This document shows, in pieces, positions 8,495-15,598 of a stretch of DNA of 33,808 bases. The notes under the pieces were generated by a model. The model did not search any database and was not told the DNA's origin. It was given only the letters and a program-made list of their open reading frames with translations. Position 1 is the stretch's first letter; each line of letters opens with the position of its first letter. A program made the position numbers and the translations under genes. Where the stretch lies: assembly GCA_019750455.1 (NCBI GenBank), contig JAIEOM010000076.1, forward strand, positions 1 to 33,808, read 5' to 3'. The stretch is from Sphingomonadales bacterium (GTDB lineage: Bacteria; Pseudomonadota; Alphaproteobacteria; Sphingomonadales; Sphingomonadaceae).

Positions 8495-9058
8495 ATGAAG
8501 ATCAGCGGCGTCGACATTCGCCCCGGCAACATCCTGGAATATGAAGGCGGCATCTGGAAGGTCGCCAAGATCCAGCACACCCAACCCGGCAAGGGCGGGG
8601 CCTATATGCAGGTCGAAATGAAGAACCTGCAGGATGGCCGCAAGACCAACGTGCGCTTCCGCAGCGCCGATACGGTGGAGCGCGTGCGGCTCGACACCAA
8701 GGACTTCCAGTTCCTCTATGCCGAGGGCGATGATCTGGTGTTCATGGACAACGACACCTACGAACAGATCACCCTGCCGGGCGATCTGCTGGGTGATGCG
8801 CGCCCCTTCCTTCAGGACGGGATGCAGGTCGCGCTGGAACTGTGGGACGAAAAGCCGATCTCGGTCGAACTGCCCGCGCAGGTCGAAGCCACCATCGTCG
8901 AGGCGGATGCCGTGGTGAAGGGGCAGACCGCATCGTCCAGCTACAAGCCCGCGATCCTCGACAACGGCGTGCGTATCATGGTCCCGCCGCACATCGGCAG
9001 CGGCACGCGCATCATCGTCGATGTGTACGAGCAGGCCTACGTCGGCAAGGCCGGCTGA
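8495..9058 (+). CDS. efp: elongation factor P
   Basis: Binds between the ribosomal P and E sites and relieves stalling at polyproline. The 187 aa match the family and show the three OB-like domains: an N-terminal KOW-like domain ([19 protein letters not shown]), a middle domain around [20 protein letters not shown], and a C-terminal domain with the signature [19 protein letters not shown]. The modifiable lysine position is in PGKGGAY (K33), a lysine-type EF-P. The modification enzyme is not in this window. The ATG at 8495 follows an A-rich leader with AAAAAGG upstream. suhB starts 9 nt after its stop, implying co-transcription. Confidence 0.97.
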   Translation: MKISGVDIRPGNILEYEGGIWKVAKIQHTQPGKGGAYMQVEMKNLQDGRKTNVRFRSADTVERVRLDTKDFQFLYAEGDDLVFMDNDTYEQITLPGDLLGDARPFLQDGMQVALELWDEKPISVELPAQVEATIVEADAVVKGQTASSSYKPAILDNGVRIMVPPHIGSGTRIIVDVYEQAYVGKAG

Positions 9059-9067
9059 GGACGTATC

Positions 9068-9886
9068 ATGGCAGCTATTTCCGGCCTCATCCGCGTCATG
9101 GAACGCGCCGCGCGCAAGGCGGGCGGACGTCTGCGGCGCGACTTCGGCGAAGTCGAACACCTTCAGGTCTCCCGCAAGGGCCCGGCCGATTTCGTCAGCA
9201 AGGCCGATATGCGCGCCGAGCGCACGATCTATGACGAACTGCTCGCCGCCCGTCCGGGCTGGGGCTTCGTGATGGAAGAGGCGGGCGTGATCGAGGGTGC
9301 CCCCGGCATGCCGCGCTGGATTGTCGATCCTTTGGATGGCACCAGCAACTTCCTTCACGGTATCCCGCACTTCGCGATCAGCATCGCCGCGCAGGAGCCG
9401 CGCCCCGATGGCAAGGGCTGGGGCGATGTGGTGGCGGGCGTCGTCTATCAGCCGATCACCGACCAGACCTTCTGGGCGGAAAAGAGCCGGGGGGCCTGGC
9501 TCCACGATGCGCGGCTGCGCGTCTCGGCCCGCTCGCGCCTGTCGGATGCGCTGGTGGCAACCGGCGTGCCCTTCTTCGGCCACGGCGATTTCTCGGAGTG
9601 GACCCGCATCTTCGGCGCCATCGGCCCCGAGGTCGCGGGAATCCGCCGCTTCGGTGCGGCGAGCCTCGATCTGGCTTACGTGGCGCAGGGGCGGTTCGAC
9701 GGGTTCTGGGAAAGTGGCCTTTCCGATTGGGACACGGCGGCCGGCTGTCTGCTGGTGCGCGAGGCCGGCGGTTTCGTGAGTGACTTCCGCGGGCGGTCCG
9801 AACAGATCCACTCGGCGCAGGTGCTGGCCGCCAACGACGCGCTGCATTCGAAGCTGCACAAGCTGCTGGCTGGCGCGCTTCGGTAG
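9068..9886 (+). CDS. suhB: inositol monophosphatase family protein
   Basis: A Mg2+-dependent phosphatase of the IMPase/SuhB family; 272 aa, normal length. Motif A is WIVDPLDGTSNFLHG, with the two metal-binding aspartates. Motif B is in the C-terminal region SDWDTAAGCLLVREAGG. The preceding VMEEAG carries the acidic metal ligand (the usual form is GEE). A GAGGA ribosome-binding site overlaps the efp stop, 6 nt before the ATG, supporting this start. SuhB proteins dephosphorylate myo-inositol-1-phosphate, and in E. coli SuhB also acts in rRNA antitermination; which role applies here is unknown. Confidence 0.93.
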   Translation: MAAISGLIRVMERAARKAGGRLRRDFGEVEHLQVSRKGPADFVSKADMRAERTIYDELLAARPGWGFVMEEAGVIEGAPGMPRWIVDPLDGTSNFLHGIPHFAISIAAQEPRPDGKGWGDVVAGVVYQPITDQTFWAEKSRGAWLHDARLRVSARSRLSDALVATGVPFFGHGDFSEWTRIFGAIGPEVAGIRRFGAASLDLAYVAQGRFDGFWESGLSDWDTAAGCLLVREAGGFVSDFRGRSEQIHSAQVLAANDALHSKLHKLLAGALR

Positions 9887-9897
9887 GCTGTCAGGGT

Positions 9898-9932
9898 GGG
9901 GTCAACGGGGGGTCTGACCCCCTCTTGACCCC
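9898..9932 (+). terminator. GC-rich hairpin after suhB
   Basis: Outer arms GGGGTCAA (9898-9905) and TTGACCCC (9925-9932) pair perfectly. An inner GGGGG (9908-9912)/CCCCC (9918-9922) stem closes a 5-nt loop. It begins 11 nt after the suhB stop and is the only strong hairpin there, so it probably ends the efp-suhB transcript. No U-tract follows; instead C-rich repeats continue. Confidence 0.5.
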
Positions 9933-9970
9933 GTCTTGCCCCCCTCCAGACCCCTTCCAGACCCCCTTCA
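9916..9970 (+). repeat. five tandem degenerate 11-nt C-rich repeats
   Basis: Read in 11-nt units the sequence is GACCCCCTCTT, GACCCCGTCTT, GCCCCCCTCCA, GACCCCTTCCA, GACCCCCTTCA, ending where ACCCGG breaks the pattern. Every unit has a run of at least four C, so the - strand has five G4-or-longer runs spaced 6-7 nt apart, which satisfies the common G-quadruplex pattern. The first two units overlap the hairpin after suhB, and the array ends 16 nt before the parS-like site. Confidence 0.75.
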
Positions 9971-9986
9971 ACCCGGCCTGCGACGA

Positions 9987-10002
9987 CGTTTCACGTGAAA
10001 CA
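9987..10002. other. parS-like centromere site (ParB target)
   Basis: The 16-mer CGTTTCACGTGAAACA matches the chromosomal parS consensus TGTTTCACGTGAAACA at 15 of 16 positions. The central 14 bp (9988-10001) are a perfect palindrome. Symmetry extends outward to 9983-10006 (24 bp) with one mismatched pair. It lies in a non-coding stretch between suhB and tRNA-Leu. In bacteria ParB loads on such sites, which are usually near the replication origin. parA and parB are not in the window, so function is inferred from the sequence match. Confidence 0.85.
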
Positions 10003-10065
10003 TCGTTGCGGCTTGCTTGCCAGCGCGGCTGCTCGCCGCTAACAGCCTGCCGATCCGCGCAGGAT

Positions 10066-10150
10066 GCCCCTGTGGTGGAATTGGTAGACGCGACCGACTC
10101 AAAATCGGTTATCGAAAGATGTGCCAGTTCGAGTCTGGCCAGGGGCACCA
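10066..10150 (+). tRNA. tRNA-Leu (anticodon CAA)
   Basis: An 85-nt class II tRNA. The acceptor arms GCCCCTG and CAGGGGC pair over 7 bp, with discriminator A and an encoded CCA. The D-arm holds TGGTAGACGC. The anticodon stem ACCGA/TCGGT encloses loop CTCAAAA, giving anticodon CAA, which reads UUG. A long variable arm follows, and the T-arm is GCCAG-TTCGAGT-CTGGC. All parts are visible by eye. Confidence 0.96.
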
Positions 10151-10170
10151 CTCACCTGATTTGGCGACAA

Positions 10171-10198
10171 AACCCTTGCCCATGCCGCGCAAGGGGTT
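10171..10198 (+). terminator. hairpin after tRNA-Leu
   Basis: AACCCTTGC (10171-10179) pairs with GCAAGGGGTT (10189-10198) with a single bulged base and a 9-nt loop, 21 nt after the tRNA. There is no T-run, so it may be a processing or Rho-assisted end rather than a strict intrinsic terminator. It separates the tRNA from the transporter gene that starts at 10216. Confidence 0.5.
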
Positions 10199-10215
10199 AG
10201 CCTTGCGGGCAAGCC

Positions 10216-12036
10216 ATGCTGGAAGCCCCCTCCCTCCACGCGATCGCGGCCATGGCAGTGACCATCGCCATGTTCATCGCCTTTGCCCGAGGGCGATACC
10301 GCGAGGAGATCATCTCGCTGGTCACCATCGCGGTGATCGCGGTGGGCCTCTACTTTGCGCCGCTGCCCGGCACCCGTCCGACCGACGGGTTGGCACTCGC
10401 CTTCGCCGGATTCGGCCACTCGGCGCTGATCACGATCTGCGCGCTGATGATCATGGGCCGCGGGCTTGTAGTTACCGGCGCGCTGGAACCCTTTGCCCGC
10501 GCGCTGGAGCAATTGTTTCGCTGGAACAGTCAGTTGGGCCTGCTCGCCGCGCTGCTGATCGCCTTCTTCCTGTCGATGTTCGTCAATGATACGCCGGTGA
10601 TGGTTCTGCTGATCCCCATCATCGTCACCATCGCCGCCAAGGGGCTGATGCCCTCGTCCAAGATTCTCATGCCGGTCAACACCGCGGTGCTGCTGGGCGG
10701 CATGGCGACCACCATCGGCACCTCGACCAACATCCTTGTGGTGAGCCTTGCCGACGATCTTGGGATGCCGCCGATCGGCGTGTTCCAGTTCACGCCGCTG
10801 GTGCTGGTCGCCGGGATGATCGCGGTGCCTTATCTGTGGCTCGTCATGCCGCGGATGCTGCGCGACAACAGCACGGGCCCCGATATGGCGGCACGGATCT
10901 TTCACACCCGCCTGAGGGTCGGTGCGGGAAGCGTGCTGGCAGGCGGCGACCTGTCGAGCCTCGGCGCGAAGCTGCCCGAGGGTATCACGGTCCATGACGC
11001 GCCCGCCGGTCCGCTGGCGCCCGGGCATGACCTGCGCATCTCGGGCACCCACGCAGCAATCGAGGATGCGGCCCGCGCGCTCAAGGGCGAGCTTGCGCCG
11101 GCTTGGATCATCGATCGTATCCGCCAGCTTTCCAAGGCCCGCGGCGAGGACATCGTCGCGGTTGAGATGACGGTGACGGCGGATTCGCGACTTGTCGGCC
11201 GCACCCTCGCGGGATCGGCGATTGCCGATCTTTACGGGGTCGCGGTGCTAGGCACCCATCGTCCGGCGCATGACAGCCAGAGCGCGCCCGAAGACTCGGC
11301 AATTCGCGAGGGGGATGTGCTGCTGGTGATCGGCATCGACGAGGATCTCCAGAGCTTCGCCCGCAACGATGGCCTGCTCCGCCTAGAAGGCGCGCGCGAA
11401 TTGCCGCGCCGGTCCAAAGCTGTGCTGGCGGGCGCGATCATGCTGGGAGCGATTGCCACGGCCTCGCTGGGGCTGCCGTGGTTCGACGCGCAGGGTTATG
11501 CGCCGATCAAGCTGCCCATCGCGATTTCCGCGCTGGCAGGGGCCATCGCCATGTTCGTGACCGGCTGCGTGAAGTTCGACCGTGTCGGGCGGGCACTTTC
11601 CGCCAAGGTGATCGTGCTGATTGCAGCGAGTCTCGCGATCGGGCGGGTGATCGACGATAGCGGAGCGGCGGAATGGCTGGGGCAGGCGCTGTCACTGGGC
11701 CTCGCCTATCTACCCCCCGCGCTGGTGCTGGCGGCGATCATGCTGTTCGTCACGGTGCTCACCAACTTCGCCTCCAATGCGACAGCGGCGACTATCGGCA
11801 CGCCGATTGCGTTTAGCATCGCCAGCCAGCTTGGCCTGCCGCCCGAGCCACTGGTGCTCGCCGTGCTGTTTGGCTGCAACCTGTGCTACGCGACCCCGAT
11901 CGCTTACCAGACCAATCTGTTGATCATGTCCGAGGGCGGATATGATTTCGGCGACTACATGCGGGCGGGCATGCCGCTGGTGGCAATCATGGTGGGGGTG
12001 CTCTCGGTGCTGCTGGTGCTATGGTACGGCTTGTGA
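10216..12036 (+). CDS. SLC13/DASS-type transporter with central TrkA-C domain
   Basis: A 606-aa inner-membrane transporter. The N-terminal half has about six hydrophobic segments, with the SLC13-type motif NDTPVMVLLIPI and the substrate/Na+ loop MATTIGTSTNILV. A central soluble part (about residues 225-395) resembles TrkA-C/RCK_C regulatory domains; one copy is clear (VEMTVTADSRLVGRTLAGSAIADLYGVAVLG ending DVLLVIG). The C-terminal half repeats the fold with VTVLTNFASNATAATIGTP and NLCYATPIAYQTN. This layout is common among bacterial divalent-anion/citrate-type carriers; the substrate is not deducible. An exported M20 hydrolase follows 22 nt downstream, suggesting a peptide- or amino-acid-derived acid as cargo (inference). 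Confidence 0.9.
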   Translation: MLEAPSLHAIAAMAVTIAMFIAFARGRYREEIISLVTIAVIAVGLYFAPLPGTRPTDGLALAFAGFGHSALITICALMIMGRGLVVTGALEPFARALEQLFRWNSQLGLLAALLIAFFLSMFVNDTPVMVLLIPIIVTIAAKGLMPSSKILMPVNTAVLLGGMATTIGTSTNILVVSLADDLGMPPIGVFQFTPLVLVAGMIAVPYLWLVMPRMLRDNSTGPDMAARIFHTRLRVGAGSVLAGGDLSSLGAKLPEGITVHDAPAGPLAPGHDLRISGTHAAIEDAARALKGELAPAWIIDRIRQLSKARGEDIVAVEMTVTADSRLVGRTLAGSAIADLYGVAVLGTHRPAHDSQSAPEDSAIREGDVLLVIGIDEDLQSFARNDGLLRLEGARELPRRSKAVLAGAIMLGAIATASLGLPWFDAQGYAPIKLPIAISALAGAIAMFVTGCVKFDRVGRALSAKVIVLIAASLAIGRVIDDSGAAEWLGQALSLGLAYLPPALVLAAIMLFVTVLTNFASNATAATIGTPIAFSIASQLGLPPEPLVLAVLFGCNLCYATPIAYQTNLLIMSEGGYDFGDYMRAGMPLVAIMVGVLSVLLVLWYGL

Positions 12037-12058
12037 TGTTGCTGAGGGAGTGGATGTG

Positions 12059-13387
12059 ATGACACGGGCTATTGACTGGATTGCGGGCGCGAGCCTGCTG
12101 GCGCTGGGGGCGGTTCCGGCACAGGCGGATGAACTGCGCGACGCGGTAGTGGCCGACCTGCCGAAGCTGGTGGAACTCTACCGCGATCTCCACGCCAATC
12201 CCGAGCTGTCCTTCCAGGAGGTGCAGACGGCAAAGAAGCTCGCCGCCCGCGCCCGGGCGATGGGTTTCGAGGTGACCGAAGGTGTCGGCAAGACCGGCGT
12301 AGTCGCGGTGATGAAGAATGGCGGGGGCCCCACGGTGATGTTGCGCGCCGACATGGACGGGCTGCCGGTGATCGAGCAGACCGGGCTTCCGTTTGCCTCG
12401 AAGGTCCGAGCCGTCGCGCAAAACGGCACCGAAACCGGGGTGATGCACGCCTGCGGGCACGACACTCACATGGCCGCCTGGATCGGCGCCGCGCAGCTGC
12501 TCAGCCAGCGCAAGGCTCAATGGTCGGGCACGCTTGTGATGATCCTTCAGCCCGCCGAAGAGATCGGGCAGGGCGCGAAGGCGATGCTGGATGACGGGCT
12601 CTACACCCGCTTCCCGAAGCCCGATTACGTGCTGGCGTTTCATGATGCCGCGCAGACACCCGCCGGGTTCATCGGCTATTCCAAGGGATTCGCGCTCGCC
12701 AATGTCGATACGGTCGATGTCGTGGTACCGGGGGTGGGCGGTCACGGTGCCTATCCGCACACGACCAAGGATCCGGTGGTGATCGCGTCCAGCATCGTCA
12801 TGCGCCTGCAAACGTTGGTGAGCCGCGAATTGAACCCCACCGATTCCGCGGTGGTCACGGTCGGCAGCTTTCAGGCGGGGGCCAAGCACAACATCATCCC
12901 TGATGAAGCACGTCTGCAACTGACCGTGCGCAGCTATTCGGACGAGACGCGCAAGCACCTGCTCGACGGGATCGCCCGCATCGCCAAGGGCGAGGCGATT
13001 GCGGCGGGCGTTCCCGAGAACAAGATGCCCAAAGTCACGGTGCAGGATCCCTACACGCCTGCCACCTATAACACGCCCGAATTCACCGAGACGGTCATGG
13101 CCGGCCTCAAGCCCCGCTTCGAGGGGCGGGTTTTCGAGGCCCCGGCGGTGATGGGCGGCGAGGATTTCAGCCAGTATTACCGCGCCGACAAGGCCAATGT
13201 CGAAAGCCTGATCTTCTGGGTCGGCGGCGTGCCGCAGGCCGAGTGGGAGAAGGCGCAGAAGGGCGAGGTGGAACTGCCTTCGCTGCATTCGCCGTTCTGG
13301 GCACCTGATGCGCCTGTGGTGATCGCCACCGCGACCGAGGCACTGACAGCGGCGACGCTGGGGATTATGGCGAAGAAGGGCAGTTAG
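12059..13387 (+). CDS. exported M20 family metallo-amidohydrolase
   Basis: ATG at 12059, preceded by GAGGGAG 8 nt upstream, is chosen over the longer ORF-track start, which lies inside the transporter. The 442-aa product begins with a signal peptide cleaved around AQA|DE (residues 23/24), so it is periplasmic. M20D/amidohydrolase features are present: LHANPELSFQE, RADMDGLPVIEQTGLPF, the metal site MHACGHDTHMA, the catalytic PAEEIGQGAKAM, a dimerisation-domain histidine in GVGGHGAYPH, and C-terminal MGGEDFSQY. Relatives hydrolyse N-acyl amino acids, hippurate or indole-amino-acid conjugates. It is probably co-transcribed with the upstream transporter. The enzyme class is firm, the substrate is not. 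Confidence 0.93.
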   Translation: MTRAIDWIAGASLLALGAVPAQADELRDAVVADLPKLVELYRDLHANPELSFQEVQTAKKLAARARAMGFEVTEGVGKTGVVAVMKNGGGPTVMLRADMDGLPVIEQTGLPFASKVRAVAQNGTETGVMHACGHDTHMAAWIGAAQLLSQRKAQWSGTLVMILQPAEEIGQGAKAMLDDGLYTRFPKPDYVLAFHDAAQTPAGFIGYSKGFALANVDTVDVVVPGVGGHGAYPHTTKDPVVIASSIVMRLQTLVSRELNPTDSAVVTVGSFQAGAKHNIIPDEARLQLTVRSYSDETRKHLLDGIARIAKGEAIAAGVPENKMPKVTVQDPYTPATYNTPEFTETVMAGLKPRFEGRVFEAPAVMGGEDFSQYYRADKANVESLIFWVGGVPQAEWEKAQKGEVELPSLHSPFWAPDAPVVIATATEALTAATLGIMAKKGS

Positions 13388-13443
13388 GACGCATCACCCG
13401 TCTGATTTCGTTTGTTCCGATAGGAACTCTCCTGTCCCGCCAG

Positions 13444-13500
13444 AAAAATTCGGCCGCCGGAGCGCGACCCTTGCGGGGGCGATCCGGCGGCCGTTTCTCC
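13444..13500. terminator. bidirectional intrinsic terminator
   Basis: An 11-bp perfect stem, CGGCCGCCGGA (13451-13461) with TCCGGCGGCCG (13483-13493), is flanked by TTTCT on the + strand and by AATTTTT on the - strand (complement of 13444-13450). It lies between the convergent M20 gene and the 62-aa gene and can end both transcripts. Confidence 0.85.
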
Positions 13501-13534
13501 TCCCCAGGAGAACTGTGAAACGGGTGATTTGCGC

Positions 13535-13723
13535 CTATTCGCCCGAGGCGGGCACATAGGTGCCAAGACGGTGGTGGAGCGCATTGATCTTGGCCAGCTC
13601 CTCGCGGTCTTCGGTCGCGCGGGCATGGCTTTCGAGCGCGCGGCGCAGCAGCTTCATGTCGGCGGTCGAAAGCAGCGCACGGGCGCGGGCAGGCTCGGTC
13701 TTGGGGGTGTCGGTATCGGTCAT
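13535..13723 (-). CDS. small conserved-looking protein downstream of aceA
   Basis: A 62-aa, highly charged, probably all-helical protein: a disordered T/P-rich N-terminus (MTDTDTPKTEPARAR), then a helical stretch with alternating acidic and basic residues (LLSTADMKLLRRALESHAR). A good ribosome-binding site (GGAGAG, 6 nt before the ATG) and its own downstream terminator support a real gene. No signal peptide or membrane segment is present. I do not recognise the family. It follows aceA on the same strand but is separated by a hairpin, so it may be read through at reduced level or have its own promoter. Confidence 0.65.
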   Translation of the reverse strand: MTDTDTPKTEPARARALLSTADMKLLRRALESHARATEDREELAKINALHHRLGTYVPASGE

Positions 13724-13775
13724 GTCACTCTCCGCTGGGTGATGTCACCCGCAGGCTCTTAGGCGCATCGGTGGC

Positions 13776-13811
13776 ATCCCGGAAGGCCGGATTGTCCGGT
13801 CCTCCCGGGAT
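13776..13811 (-). terminator. hairpin after aceA
   Basis: On the - strand ATCCCGG (13811-13805) pairs with CCGGGAT (13782-13776), continuing inward through a GAGG/CCTT segment and a CCGG/CCGG stem with a 5-nt loop. It starts 10 nt after the aceA stop. No strong T-run follows, so termination may be partial. Confidence 0.6.
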
Positions 13812-13821
13812 TCTCTCCCAA

Positions 13822-15420
13822 TTATGCGGCCTCGAACTGGTTCATCGTGTTGTGCACGCCGCCGGCCTTGAGGGCGGCTTCACCGGCGAAGTATTCCTTG
13901 TGATCGTCACCGATGTCGGAGCCCGACATGTTCTGGTGCTTCACACAGGCGATACCCTGACGGATTTCCTCGCGCTGCACGCCCTTGACGTAGCCCAGCA
14001 TGCCCGCCTCGCCGAAATACTCGCGGGCGAGATTGTCGGTGCTGAGCGCTGCCGTGTGGTAGGTCGGCAGGGTGATGAGGTGGTGGAAGATGCCGGCCCG
14101 CGCAGCGGCGTCGCGCTGGAAGGTGCGGATCTTCTCGTCGGCTTCGTTCGCCAGCTCGGTGCCGTCGTAATCGACGCTCATCAGCTTGGCGCGGTCGTAG
14201 GCCGACACGTCTTTGCCCGCCGCTTCCCACGCGTCAAACACCTGCTGGCGGAAGTTTAGCGTCCAGTTGAAGCTGGGCGAATTGTTGTAGACCAGCTTGG
14301 CGTTGGGAACGACTTCGCGGATGCGGTCGACCATGCCGGCGATCTGCTCGACATGCGGCTTCTCGGTCTCGATCCACAGCAGGTCCGCGCCGTTCTGGAG
14401 CGAGGTGATGCAATCGAGCACGACGCGGTCCTCGCCCGTGCCAGCACGGAACTGGTAGAGGTTCGAGGGCAGACGCTTGGGAGCGAGCAGCTTGCCGTCA
14501 CGGCTGATGAAGACCTGGCCGTTGGTGATGTTGGCGGGATCGACTTCATCGGCATCGAGGAAGGAGTTGTACTGGTCGCCCAGATCGCCCGGCTCCTTCG
14601 AGAAAGCAATCTGCTTGGTGAGACCGGCGCCCAGCGAGTCGGTGCGGGCGACGATGATCCCGTCGTCCACGCCCATTTCGAGGAAGGCGTGGCGGCAGGC
14701 GCGGATCTTCTGGAGGAAGTCCTCGTGCGGCACGGTGACCTTGCCGTCCTGGTGGCCGCACTGCTTTTCGTCCGAAACCTGATTTTCGATCTGGAGCGCG
14801 CAGGCGCCGGCTTCGATCATCTTCTTGGCGAGCAGGTAGGTGGCTTCCGCATTCCCAAAGCCGGCGTCTATATCGGCGATGATCGGCACGACGTGGGTTT
14901 CGTAATTGTCGATGGCGTTTTCGAGACGCTTGGCTTCGACGGCGTCACCGGCCTTGCGGGCAGCGTCGAGCGCGCGGAACATCATGCCGAGTTCGCGGGC
15001 ATCGGCCTGCTTCAGGAAGGTGTAAAGCTCTTCGATCAGCGCCGGCACCGAGGTCTTCTCGTGCATCGACTGGTCGGGCAGGGGACCGAACTCGCTGCGC
15101 AGCGCGGCAACCATCCAGCCCGAGAGGTAGAGGTAACGCTGCTTGGTGGTGCCGAAGTGCTTCTTGATCGCGATCAGCTTCTGCTGCGCGATGAAGCCGT
15201 GCCAGCAGCCGAGCGACTGCGTGTACTTGGCCGGATCTGCATCATAGGCGGCCATGTCGGCGCGCATGATCTTGGCAGTGTACTTGGCGATGTCGAGGCC
15301 GGTGGCGAAGCGGTTCTGGATTGCCATGCGCGCGGCGCTTTCGGGATCGATCGCGGCCCAGCTCGGCCCGTTGGCGGTGACGATGTCGCGCATCCGGGCG
15401 ATGGTGTTCTGGTAAGTCAT
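13822..15420 (-). CDS. aceA: isocitrate lyase
   Basis: Splits isocitrate into glyoxylate and succinate, the first glyoxylate-shunt step needed for growth on acetate or fatty acids; cytosolic, Mg2+-dependent. At 532 aa it belongs to the longer proteobacterial type (about 531 aa, as in Pseudomonas aeruginosa) rather than the ~430-aa E. coli type. The catalytic cysteine lies in DEKQCGHQDGK (C221), where the classical signature KKCGH reads KQCGH, as I recall for this subfamily. Other marks are PIIADIDAGFGN and LVYNNSPSFNWT. A strong AGGAGG site lies 6 nt before the ATG. It is divergent from the ScfR-type regulator, which probably controls it. Malate synthase is not in this window. Confidence 0.96.
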   Translation of the reverse strand: MTYQNTIARMRDIVTANGPSWAAIDPESAARMAIQNRFATGLDIAKYTAKIMRADMAAYDADPAKYTQSLGCWHGFIAQQKLIAIKKHFGTTKQRYLYLSGWMVAALRSEFGPLPDQSMHEKTSVPALIEELYTFLKQADARELGMMFRALDAARKAGDAVEAKRLENAIDNYETHVVPIIADIDAGFGNAEATYLLAKKMIEAGACALQIENQVSDEKQCGHQDGKVTVPHEDFLQKIRACRHAFLEMGVDDGIIVARTDSLGAGLTKQIAFSKEPGDLGDQYNSFLDADEVDPANITNGQVFISRDGKLLAPKRLPSNLYQFRAGTGEDRVVLDCITSLQNGADLLWIETEKPHVEQIAGMVDRIREVVPNAKLVYNNSPSFNWTLNFRQQVFDAWEAAGKDVSAYDRAKLMSVDYDGTELANEADEKIRTFQRDAAARAGIFHHLITLPTYHTAALSTDNLAREYFGEAGMLGYVKGVQREEIRQGIACVKHQNMSGSDIGDDHKEYFAGEAALKAGGVHNTMNQFEAA

Positions 15421-15518
15421 AACGTCCTCCTGTCCGTCCTGGGGAGAGGTGCGCGCCCTTGCGGACTCGCGCCAGTGGATGGGGAGGATGTGCCGTGTTG
15501 CGCCGCAGCATGACAGGG

Positions 15519-15588
15519 AAACTTACAGAAATTCGTGTCGCTATGCGGACATTTGGCGGCAAACTTGTGTCAATCAGTAAATAAGTTT
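15519..15588. promoter_or_regulatory. candidate operators in the aceA-regulator divergent region
   Basis: The 178-nt intergenic region contains AAACTT at 15519-15524 and 15561-15566, and the inverted copy AAGTTT at 15583-15588. The middle one reads, on the - strand, AAGTTTGCCGCCAAAT, resembling the AA-TTTGC-type sites bound by RamB-family regulators. The spacing and arrangement suggest a shared operator for the divergent pair; this is a sequence-pattern inference. Confidence 0.45.
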
Positions 15589-15598
15589 ACAAGACAGC

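Noticed and set aside
9891-10200. ORFs across the parS/tRNA island on both strands
   Set aside because: They run over the tRNA and C-rich repeats and look like no protein family.
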